DNA of 64,000 nucleotides from an uncultured Eubacteriales bacterium (lineage in GTDB: Bacteria; Bacillota; Clostridia; Peptostreptococcales; Anaerovoracaceae). The translations under genes were made by a program, and so were the position numbers. Where the stretch lies: assembly GCA_902775345.1 (NCBI GenBank), contig CACYLW010000005.1, positions 1-64,000 on the forward strand. The letters are read 5' to 3'. The number at the start of each line of letters is the position of its first letter. The first letter of the stretch is position 1. Under the pieces are notes generated by a model, which had not been told where the DNA came from, did not search any database, and saw only the letters and a list, made by a program, of their open reading frames with translations. Shown here one piece after another: positions 35,188 through 44,700 of this stretch.

Positions 35188-35225
35188 CGGGGCAGGTCGT
35201 TAAGACCTGCCCCGTATTATTTTTC
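35188..35225 (+). terminator. attenuator terminator before metN
   Basis: 11-bp GC-rich stem (35188-35198 / 35204-35214), 5-nt loop GTTAA, then TATTATTTTTC. It ends 14 bases before the metN ATG and inside the transcript begun at about 35030, so metN expression requires read-through or a competing fold. Confidence 0.85.
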
Positions 35226-35239
35226 AGGAAAGGAACGGG

Positions 35240-36280
35240 ATGGCAGAACACATCATTAGACTCCAGGGGGTAACGAAGGAATTCGATACCAAGGGCGGCA
35301 AGGTGATCGCGCTGAAAGACATAAACCTGGACATAGAAAGAGGAGATTCATACGGAATAATCGGACTCTCCGGAGCAGGCAAGTCGACTCTTGTCAGAAC
35401 GATAAACCTTCTCGAGCAGCCAACTGAAGGTAAAGTCATCTTCAATGACAGCGCGCTGACAGGCCTGGGAAGCAAGGACCTTAATCGTCACAGGCGCAAG
35501 ATATCGATGATATTCCAGCAGTTCAATCTGTTGATGCAGAGAGATGCTCTGGGCAACGTGCTCTTCCCGCTGGAGATAGCGGGAGTGCCGAAGCAGGAAG
35601 CGCTGAAGAAAGCACAGGAGCTTCTGAAGGTGGTAGATCTTGAAGAAAGAGCCCATTCGTATCCGTCGCAGCTGTCAGGAGGGCAGAAGCAGAGGATAGC
35701 AATAGCCAGGGCGCTCGCGTCAGATCCGGAGGTCATACTTTGCGACGAGGCTACATCGGCTCTTGACCCCAAGACCACAAGATCGATCCTCGGTCTGCTC
35801 AGAAAGATAAACGAGGAACGCGGCATCACGCTGGTAGTGATAACCCATGAGATGGAAGTTATCAAACAGCTCTGCAACAAGGTGGCGGTCATAGAGAACG
35901 GCGAGATCGTGGAGAGAGGCGAAGTGCAGGAGGTCTTCAAAAAACCTAAAACGAAGGCAGCCAGAAAGCTCTTCTTCCCTGACGGTCAGAGCCGTGAAAA
36001 ACCGCTTGTAAAGACCTCAACGAAGAGAAGAGTAAGGCTCGTATTTGACGAGGCTACCGCAGGCGAACCGATAATCGCCAACATGATAATGGAACTCGGA
36101 GCTCCGGTGAACTTCCTTTATGCCAATCTGGACGTCCTGGGCGGATCCCAGAAAGGCCAGATGGTGATATGCCTGGCAGCCGACAGGGAAACCGCTGAAA
36201 AGCAGAAGGAGTACCTCAAGGCAAAAGGCGTGGAGTTCACAGAGATCGAAGAGGATGATGATTACGGAGAGGAGGAATAG
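35240..36280 (+). CDS. metN: methionine ABC transporter ATP-binding protein
   Basis: 346 residues. The ABC domain has Walker A GLSGAGKST, Q-loop FQQFNLL, signature LSGGQKQR and Walker B VILCDEATSALD. The C-terminal 80 residues (RRVRLVFDEATAGEPIIANM...) form the NIL domain that senses cytosolic methionine and inhibits transport in MetNI. Its mRNA starts behind a Met-rich leader ORF and terminator. AGGAAAGGAACGGG precedes the ATG. Confidence 0.96.
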   Translation: MAEHIIRLQGVTKEFDTKGGKVIALKDINLDIERGDSYGIIGLSGAGKSTLVRTINLLEQPTEGKVIFNDSALTGLGSKDLNRHRRKISMIFQQFNLLMQRDALGNVLFPLEIAGVPKQEALKKAQELLKVVDLEERAHSYPSQLSGGQKQRIAIARALASDPEVILCDEATSALDPKTTRSILGLLRKINEERGITLVVITHEMEVIKQLCNKVAVIENGEIVERGEVQEVFKKPKTKAARKLFFPDGQSREKPLVKTSTKRRVRLVFDEATAGEPIIANMIMELGAPVNFLYANLDVLGGSQKGQMVICLAADRETAEKQKEYLKAKGVEFTEIEEDDDYGEEE

Positions 36281-36284
36281 CTTG

Positions 36285-36947
36285 ATGGATACACATACAT
36301 TGCTTAATCTTCTCGGCGAGGGCACCGTTCAGACCCTGATAATGACACTTATAGGAACCCTGGTCTCGTACATCATAGGCCTGCCTGTAGGAGTCTCGCT
36401 GATAGTTACCGGACCTAACGGGATACATCCTCTGCCTGCGTACAATAAGGTCATGGGTTTCATAGTAAATGTCATCAGGTCGGTACCGTTCCTGATACTG
36501 ATGATAGCCCTGACGCCTTACATAAGGATGGTGATCGGAACAGGCATCGGCACACCGGCTACGACTGCGGCGCTCATACTGGCAGCATGGCCGTTCGTGG
36601 CAAGGATGGTCGAGCAGAGCCTTCTGGAAGTAGACGCGGGAGTCATAGAAGCTGCACAGGCCATGGGAGCGAGCAACATGCAGATAATACGCAAAGTCCT
36701 GCTGCTTGAGGCAAGACCTTCTCTCCTTAACGGAGCTGCCGTGGCGACTATTACGATTCTCGGTTATTCAGCAATGGCGGGAACGCTCGGCGGAGGCGGC
36801 CTGGGAGACATTGCAATAAGATTCGGACATTACAGATTCCAGCCGACTATCATGTGGATCACCATCATAATCCTGATAATCTTGGTACAGGTGATGCAGG
36901 AAATCGGCATCAAACTCGCGGCAAAGATGGATAACCGCCTTAATTAG
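36285..36947 (+). CDS. metI: methionine ABC transporter permease
   Basis: 220 residues; start at 36285 (MDTHTLL) after GGAGAGGAGG that lies in the end of metN. Five membrane segments and the EAAxxxG coupling motif EAAQAMGASNMQIIRKVLL, which docks on MetN. Family-typical NVIRSVPFLILMIAL near the start. 4 bases separate it from metN. Confidence 0.95.
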   Translation: MDTHTLLNLLGEGTVQTLIMTLIGTLVSYIIGLPVGVSLIVTGPNGIHPLPAYNKVMGFIVNVIRSVPFLILMIALTPYIRMVIGTGIGTPATTAALILAAWPFVARMVEQSLLEVDAGVIEAAQAMGASNMQIIRKVLLLEARPSLLNGAAVATITILGYSAMAGTLGGGGLGDIAIRFGHYRFQPTIMWITIIILIILVQVMQEIGIKLAAKMDNRLN

Positions 36948-37020
36948 TTAAAAACCCGGAAGGGTCAAAAAACAGATACAAAATACACATAATATCTAAC
37001 AGGAAAGAAAGGGGTATAAC

Positions 37021-37845
37021 ATGAAGAACATCAGGAAAAACATTATTCTGGCAGCAATTCTTGTACTTGCACTCAGCATCCTTGCTGCATGCGGAGGCGG
37101 CGGCTCTGACGATGCGGATAAGACCATAAAGGTTGCAGCATCACCTACACCTCATGCAGAGATCCTCAACTCTGTTGCCGACAAGCTTGCAGAAGAGGGA
37201 TGGACTCTCGAAGTTGTCGAATTCGATGACTATGTTCAGCCAAATGTTGCTACGACCGACGGCGACGTGGATGCCAACTACTTCCAGCACGTTCCTTATC
37301 TTGATTCGTACAATGAGGAAAACGGTACTGACCTTGTTTCCGTAGCAGGGATCCACTATGAGCCGATGACAGTACATGCAGGCACAAAGAAGAGCTTCGA
37401 TGATCTCGAAAAGGGCGACAAGATCGGTGTTCCTAACGACACGACAAATGAAGCAAGAGCCCTGCTTCTCCTCGAGGCAAACGGAGTCCTTACTCTTAAG
37501 GAAGGCGCCGGAGTAAATGCTACAAAGGAAGACATCGTAGATAACCCTAAGGAAATCGAGATCGTTGAACTCGAAGCAGCTTCGATCCCTGGATCGCTGC
37601 CTGACCTCGCTATCGGCGTGATCAACGCAAACTATGCTATCGGTGCAGGTCTCCAGAATGCTGATGCTCTTGCTGTAGAGGCACCGGACTCACTCGCTGC
37701 TGACACATATGTAAACATCATCGTTGTAAACAAGGGTAATGAAGAGACCGAAAAGACAAAGGCTCTCGTAGCAGCACTCCAGACTGACGAAGTAAAACAG
37801 TTCATCGAGGAGAAGTACAACGGCGCAGTTGTTGCGAAGTTCTAG
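37021..37845 (+). CDS. metQ: methionine-binding lipoprotein
   Basis: 274 residues: lipoprotein signal with lipobox LAAC (Cys about 24), a Gly-rich spacer, then an NlpA-family domain (VAASPTPHAEIL, DANYFQHVPYLD, GVPNDTTNEARALLLLE, NANYAIGAGL). The extracytoplasmic receptor that delivers methionine to MetNI. GAAAGAAAGGGG precedes the start. 73 bases separate it from metI. Confidence 0.95.
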   Translation: MKNIRKNIILAAILVLALSILAACGGGGSDDADKTIKVAASPTPHAEILNSVADKLAEEGWTLEVVEFDDYVQPNVATTDGDVDANYFQHVPYLDSYNEENGTDLVSVAGIHYEPMTVHAGTKKSFDDLEKGDKIGVPNDTTNEARALLLLEANGVLTLKEGAGVNATKEDIVDNPKEIEIVELEAASIPGSLPDLAIGVINANYAIGAGLQNADALAVEAPDSLAADTYVNIIVVNKGNEETEKTKALVAALQTDEVKQFIEEKYNGAVVAKF

Positions 37846-37849
37846 ATCA

Positions 37850-38554
37850 ATGAATGACAAAAGACAGGTTGCTGTAATTGCCGGTACGCCGGTAGACACT
37901 CAGATGGGTGCAGAATGCATTGAAAGAAAAACGCGTGAAGCCGGCCTTGTGCCCGGCTTCATGCCGTTGAACTGTCCGGCTTCGGCTGACTGCGACGAGC
38001 AGGTCAGATTCCAGTATTCGGATAATGACGGAAAGCGTGCGGTCATGGACAACATCTTTGATCCGGCCATTGAGGACGGTGTCAGGGACTTTTTCGTATA
38101 CTGCAACTCGCTGTCCGGAGCGTTTGATTTTGACGCCTACGCCCTGCGCAAGTCGATAGAGTCAGGGGCGGATATAAGGATCTACACACCGCTGCAGGTG
38201 TACAGGGAGCTTGGGCGGGCATATGAGCGTGTCGGGGTCATGGCCGCAAATAATCTCTCAGCACACGCGATCGAGGAGGCGCTGATGGCGTCCAATCCTG
38301 ACATTTACATGATCGGTACGGGCAACATGGCCATAGTCCGCGCGATAGAGGACGGTCTTTCTCCCGGAGAGATAGTGGAAAAATGCGGTCTGGCTCATCT
38401 GGTGAAATACCTGGAAGCGTGCGGAGCTGAAGCTCTCGTGCTCGGATGCACCCACTTCCCGTACATAAAGGAAGAGATCGGAAAACTGACTGACCTTCCT
38501 GTGGTCGATCCGGCAGATGAAATGTTTAAGGCTCTTATGGAAGCAGCCTGTTGA
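37850..38554 (+). CDS. aspartate/glutamate-racemase superfamily protein
   Basis: 234 residues starting at 37850 (MNDKRQVAVIAGTP), 4 bases after the metQ stop and without a clear ribosome binding site, so coupled translation is likely. The two halves carry the catalytic Cys motifs of PLP-independent racemases: VYCNSLSGA and VLGCTHFPYI. Substrate unknown. Its place as the last gene of a methionine-uptake operon raises the possibility that it acts on D- or L-methionine or a related amino acid; this is inference from position only. Confidence 0.82.
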   Translation: MNDKRQVAVIAGTPVDTQMGAECIERKTREAGLVPGFMPLNCPASADCDEQVRFQYSDNDGKRAVMDNIFDPAIEDGVRDFFVYCNSLSGAFDFDAYALRKSIESGADIRIYTPLQVYRELGRAYERVGVMAANNLSAHAIEEALMASNPDIYMIGTGNMAIVRAIEDGLSPGEIVEKCGLAHLVKYLEACGAEALVLGCTHFPYIKEEIGKLTDLPVVDPADEMFKALMEAAC

Positions 38555-38575
38555 ACAAACGGTAACAGAAAACAG

Positions 38576-38617
38576 AGATCCGCAGATCTTAAATCGATCT
38601 GCGGATTTCTTTATTTT
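38576..38617 (+). terminator. terminator of the methionine-uptake operon
   Basis: 11-bp stem ATCCGCAGATC/GATCTGCGGAT (38578-38588 / 38596-38606), 7-nt loop, then TTCTTTATTTT. Confidence 0.8.
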
Positions 38618-38632
38618 GCGCGGATAATTTAG

Positions 38633-38638
38633 TATAAT
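38633..38638 (+). promoter_or_regulatory. possible -10 box before the MBG-repeat gene
   Basis: TATAAT at 38633-38638, 73 bases before the ATG; the -35 position (TTTATT) is weak. Confidence 0.4.
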
Positions 38639-38710
38639 CTACTATGTATGATTATGTGCTAAAGAAGACACGAAAACATATAACACTGAAGATAAAAAAG
38701 GACAGAAAAA

Positions 38711-41700
38711 ATGGCAGGCAACTTTAAAAAAGTAGGCAAATGGGGCGAATGCCTCTGGGGGATAGACGAGAACGGAAACCTCATCATAGACAATGGACAG
38801 GCTGCGGATCTGGGTGCTGAAGGATCCCCGTGGAAGGGCTTTGAAGACACGGTCAAATCAGTTGTTGCAACTCGTGACGTGAGCTTCCCTGACGGCGCAT
38901 CGCTTGCAGGACTGTTCAAGGGATTCAGAAAACTGGTCAAGGCGGATCTGAGCGGATTCGACACTTCAAATGTCACTCGCATGGACTCGATGTTCGAGGG
39001 CTGTGCGAACCTTTGCGAACTCGACCTCTCATCCTTCGACACGCGCCGGTGCTCTGATCTGAGCAGAATGTTCGGGCAGTGCGCAAAGCTTGACGACATA
39101 CTGCTGGGTGAGAACTTCAATACCGAAGGCGACGGCAGCACTGACTGCGGAAGACTTGCGGTGAAGGAGTACGGCAAGTACAAAAAGGCAAAACCGATCG
39201 CGGTAGAGGGATTCAGGGTGGCATACCACAGCAACTTCGACGGCGAGGGTGCAGAGGTGACCGAAGAGAGACGCACCATCCCGAACGCGCCGTACCTGAT
39301 CGAGGCGCCTATGTTCAGCACACCTGATGAAAGCTGGGCTTTCAAATCGTGGAACTCCCGTCCTGACGGAAGCGGAGCGAACATCCCGGCCGGTACCGAG
39401 ATCCATTCGATCGACAGGGACCTCGAACTGTACGCGGTGTGGGGACACGCACCGAAGATCGGCGAGGTCACAGAACCTGCGGCCTTCTGCTTCGGCGAGA
39501 CCATCCCGTTCGAGCTTCCTGAGATCATCTCGGTCAATGACCCTGAAGTTACGGGCTATCTTGAGATAAGTGAAACAGGCGAAGAGGGCACATGGAAAGC
39601 GATCAATCACAACGCCATCCTGCCTGTATCATGTGACGGAAATTTCATCAGACTCCATGCTGCAAACAGCGTAGGCGAGGCGGTTTCGAATATCGTGAAG
39701 CTGAGCATCAAAAAGGCTAACATTGATGTGTCCGCCGTCCGCTGGGCAGAAGAGGACGACATGACATATGACGGCAGCGTCAAGCGTGTATGGCTCGAGG
39801 GACTCCCTACCGGTGTCGTGCCTAGATACATTGGCAATGAAGGCGTTGAGGCCGGTACTTATACATCGACGATCAGCTTTGATTTCGATCAGGACAACTT
39901 CAATGAACCTCTCATAGTGCGCGAGCATGAGTGGACCATCCGTAAGGGTGCTTATGACATGTCGCAGGTCAAATGGAACTATGAGGGTCCGTTCGTATAT
40001 GACGGCAGCAGCCACGGCGTAGAGCTCAGGGGACTGCCTGAAGGAGTAACTGCTCATTATGAGGATAATAACGCGCTGAGGGCCGGAGTCTATACTGCAA
40101 AGGCGAAGTTTGAATATGACAGCGCCAATTACGAGAAGCCTCAGGATGTGGCTCCTTGCGTCTGGGAGATCAAGAAAGTAGGTATCGAAGCATCCGGCCT
40201 TGAGTGGTCAGGCTGCGAAGACTTCGTATACGACGGTTCTCCTAAGAAAGTGTTCATCAGGAATCTTCCTGAGGATGTCGAAGTCGAATACGACGGAGCT
40301 GAGGAGACACAGGCCGGCAAGTACCTCGCGAGGGCAACTGTCAGCGGAAACTACTGCTTCATGGGCCCGGCGGAATACGAATGGGAGATCGCAAAGGCTT
40401 CCTATGATATGTCCGGCACGGCGTGGAGTGAAAAGACAGACTTCGAATACGACGGAGAGGCACACAGCGTACAGCTGGCTTCTTATCCGGAGGAGCTCGG
40501 AGTAAGATACAGCGGAAATGAAGGAAGAAGAGCCGGAGAATACAAAGCCCGTGTATCCTTCATCAATCCTGATACACACAACTACAATACACCGGACGAC
40601 ATGACCATCGGATGGAGGATCGGAAAGAAGAACCTCGACATGTCCGCCGTCAGGTGGAATTACGATGGAGCTTTCACATACGACGGAGAGCTCAAGAAGG
40701 TGGAACTCACAGGGCTTCCTGAGGGTGTCTATGCTGAATATGAGAATGCTTCGGCATATGACGCGGGCATCTACAATGCGCACGCGAACCTCAGATTCGA
40801 CGGAGACAACCTGGAAGTTGCGTCCCCTGCGGACTGCAGCTGGAGGATCACAAAGAAAAGAATAGATATCTCGGATGTACACTGGGATTACTCTGAACCG
40901 TTCGAATACGACGGAAACGAGCACGGCATCTATCTTGTCAATGTTCCTGAGGGAGTCGATGTAGAGTACAGCGGCAACACACGCATCGAGGCGGGCAAGT
41001 ACGCGGCGAGCGCAGTGCTGGTACCGGCTGATGCGAACAACTACGAAGTTCCTGAGGTCAACGGCTGCGCATGGTCGATCGACAAGGCGGAGTACAGGCT
41101 GCCTCAGCTCTCATGGACAGACTCATCGTCTTTCATTTATGACGGAAGCGAAAAATCCGTAGGCATTATAAACGACCTCGGAGATGCTGTCAGGGTCGAT
41201 TACACAGGCAACAGCGCAAAAGGCGCCGGCAGATACTTCGCGAAGGCGGTATTCTCGCCTGTCGACAGCGACAACTACAGCGCACCGGATCCGCAGGGCT
41301 ATTCGTGGAGCATCGGCAAGGCTCAGTTCGACATGAGCGGAGCTTACTGGGATTACAGCGAACCGTTCATTTATGACGGCAGCCCTAAGACAGTGAAGGT
41401 CGCAGGCCTTCCTGACGGAGTATCGGCTGAATACTTCAACGCCTCGGCCACGGATGCCGGCGCGTACACTTCGACTGCGAAGTTCAGGGTCATGGATGCT
41501 GACAATTACGAAGACAACATTCCTGACATGATGCTCGACTGGCGCATCGACAAGGCATCGTTCGACATGAGCGCAGTCAGGTGGCAGGATAACAGGGAAT
41601 TCTCGTACGACGGCGAAGTCAAGGGCGTCAGACTGACAGGCCTGCCTGAAGGACTCACTCCTGAGTATGAAGGCAGCTCGGCTTCGGAAGCCGGTGAATA

Positions 41701-44700
41701 TACAGCCAGAGCCGGATTCGAATACGATGAGAGAAACTACAGAAAGCCTGAAGTGCCGACCTGCCACTGGGTCATCGAGAGGACTCCTGTAGACATCTCT
41801 GCAGTGAACTGGGATTATGAAGAGGCATTCGTATACGATGGCTCCGAAAAGACAGTCGCTGCCAGGAACATACCGGAAGGCACAACGGTCAAATACAACA
41901 ATGCCAGGGCGATACAGGCGGGCACATACGTAGCAGCTGCCGAGATCATCCCTGATGACATGGATAACCTCACAAAAACCAGACTCGAGAACCTCACATG
42001 GAGGATCGACAAGGGCAATTACGACATGAGTCATGCCCGCTGGGATTATGATAAGCCTTTCACATATGACGGAAGCGAGTTCAGGGTAATACTGAAGGGA
42101 CTCCCTGAAGGCGTTCTGCCTACATACAGGGGCAATACGGCGCGCGATGCCGGAACATATAAGGCAAGCGTTTCCTTCACAGCCGTGGACGGCCGCAACT
42201 TCAACACGCCTGAACCGATGGAACTCGAATGGACCATCAGGAAGGCTGAATACGACATGTCCGGAGCTTCATGGGATTATGAGGGCGAGTTCATTTATAA
42301 CGGAAGGATGCATGAAGTATCGCTCAGGGGACTTCCTGACGGAGTCAGAGCGGTATATTCAGGCAACGCTGCAGCTGATACAGGCTCATATGAGGCAGCT
42401 GCGGAGCTGATCCCGTACGATTCGTACAACTACAACCAGCCGTTCATCGAAAGCTGCAAATGGCAGATCGTGAAAGCTGACTATGACATGTCCGCAGTCA
42501 GATGGGATTACAGCAGTCCGAAAGTTTACAACGGAAGAGAGCAGAGCGTAATGCTCGAACAGCTCCCGAACGGCATCCAGGCCAGCTATTCGGGCAACGA
42601 GGGCAAGGAAGCCGGAAAATATACAGCAAAAGCAGTTCTTACGGTTTCCGATCCTGCAAACTACAACACACCGTCTGTAGCAGACTGCGACTGGGAGATC
42701 GAAAAGGCTGAATACGACCTGTCGGCAGCTGACTGGGGCTACAGGCCGGGATGCTTCGTATATGATGGAGGCAGAAAGACCATCGAACTCAAGGGCCTGC
42801 CTGAGAATGTAACAGCTGAATATAACGAGAACAGCGCTGACAAAGCCGGAAAATACACGGCTACGGCAAGCTTCACTACATCTGACAGCAACTTCAGGGC
42901 TCCGGATCCGATCCGTATCGACTGGAGCATCGACAAAGCTGACTATGACATGAGCAAGGCTGCGTGGGACTATGACGGAAGCTATGTATTTGACGGAACA
43001 CCGAAGAGGATACAGCTTACCGGCATCCCTGAAGGTGTAAGCGTAAGCTATGAAGGCAACACTGCAGTAAATGCGGGAGACTATACGGCTGTCGCGAGAT
43101 TCGGGATCGATACTTCGGACTTCAATGTGCCTGAAGAGATGATCTGTGAATGGACGATCGAAAAAGCTGATCCTGACATCCGCAGCCTAAGATGGGATTA
43201 CTCACGCGCATATACTTATGACGGCAGGGAAAAGTCCGTAAGGCTCGAGGGCATCCCTGGGTCTCTTGACGTAGAGTATACGGGCAACGCGGCAAGTGAG
43301 GCCGGACTTTACACAGCTCACGCGATCCTCACGCCAAAGGATCCTGACAACTACAACGGCACATCAATAAGAGACTGTGAGTGGCGCATCGTAAAGGCCA
43401 CTTACGACATGTCAGGTGCGAGATGGGAAGGCGAGTTCGAATCCGTATATGACGGAAGCGAAAAGTCGGTATATGTTGCGGGACTCCCTGAAGGAATCAC
43501 ACCTGTATACCACGGAAATACCGCCGTGAACGTAGGAGAGTACAGCGCTTCAGTCGACCTGAAATACGACGCTGTCAACTACCACACACCGGAAATGGGC
43601 GGATGCACCTGGAAGATCAGCAAGGCTTCATATGATTTGTCGAAGACCGCATGGCAGGGTGTCACGGGATTCACATTTGACGGAAGTCCGAAGACTGTCG
43701 AACTCACAGGGCTCCCTGAGGGCATCACACCGGTATACTCCGGCAACACAGCGACTGACGCAGGCTCGTACGAAGCGTCTGTAAGTCTGGAATACGATGC
43801 TGAAAACTATGAACAGCCTACTTTCGGAGGCTGCAGCTGGAGCATAGCTCCTGCCGCGGTCGATGTGGATACCAAGGCGGTCGAATGGGTATACGAAGGC
43901 CCGTATGTCTATGACGGTACGCCTAAGAGCGTCTGCATAGCTACAAAGACACGCCAGCTCGGATTCTTTGAGAAGCTGCGCGGCGTAGTGCCGGAATCAT
44001 ACCTCACGGGTATACCTGAAGGCTTCGACGTGGTCTACGACGGAGAGACAGCGACCGACGCCGGCGTATACTATACGACTGCCAAACTGATCAACAGAGA
44101 GCCGGGCAATTACACTGAGCGCGAGCTTCCTCCGTTCAAGTGGGAGATACTGAAGGCGCCTATCGACATGAGCGGCGTTCACTGGAACTACGAGGGACCA
44201 TTCACGTTTGACGGCGAAGAGAAGTGCATCGAGCTCGTCGGCCTTCCTGATACAGTCAAGGTCACATATACAGACAACAGAGCCATGAACTCAGGCGAGT
44301 ACGAGGCAATGGCTGTCGTAGAGGCGAAGGACCCGGTCAACTACGAAACCCCTGCTCCTGTAAGCGGATGCTGGTGGCATATCGACAAGGCAAGCTACGA
44401 CATGTCGCAGGTAAGATGGGACTACGATGATGAGTTCGTATACAACGGCAAGGAAAAGAGCGTAAGGCTGACCGGCCTGCCGGAAGGTGTCAGAGTAGAG
44501 GCGTATGTAGGCAACAAGGGTGTCGACGCAGGCGGATATACCGCTGAGGCTAAGCTCAGATACAAGCATAAAGAGAACTTTGAAGCGCCGTCCGTACCTG
44601 AACTCAGGTGGAGGATCGCCAAGAAGCCGATCGATCTTTCGGAAGTGAAGTGGAACTACAGCGATGAAACGGTCTTCGTATATGACGAAAAGGCGAAGGA

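Noticed and set aside
36953-36965. Small hairpin ACCC/GGGT with GGAA loop between metI and metQ
   Set aside because: Only 4 bp of stem and no T-tract; too weak for a terminator or a proven processing site.
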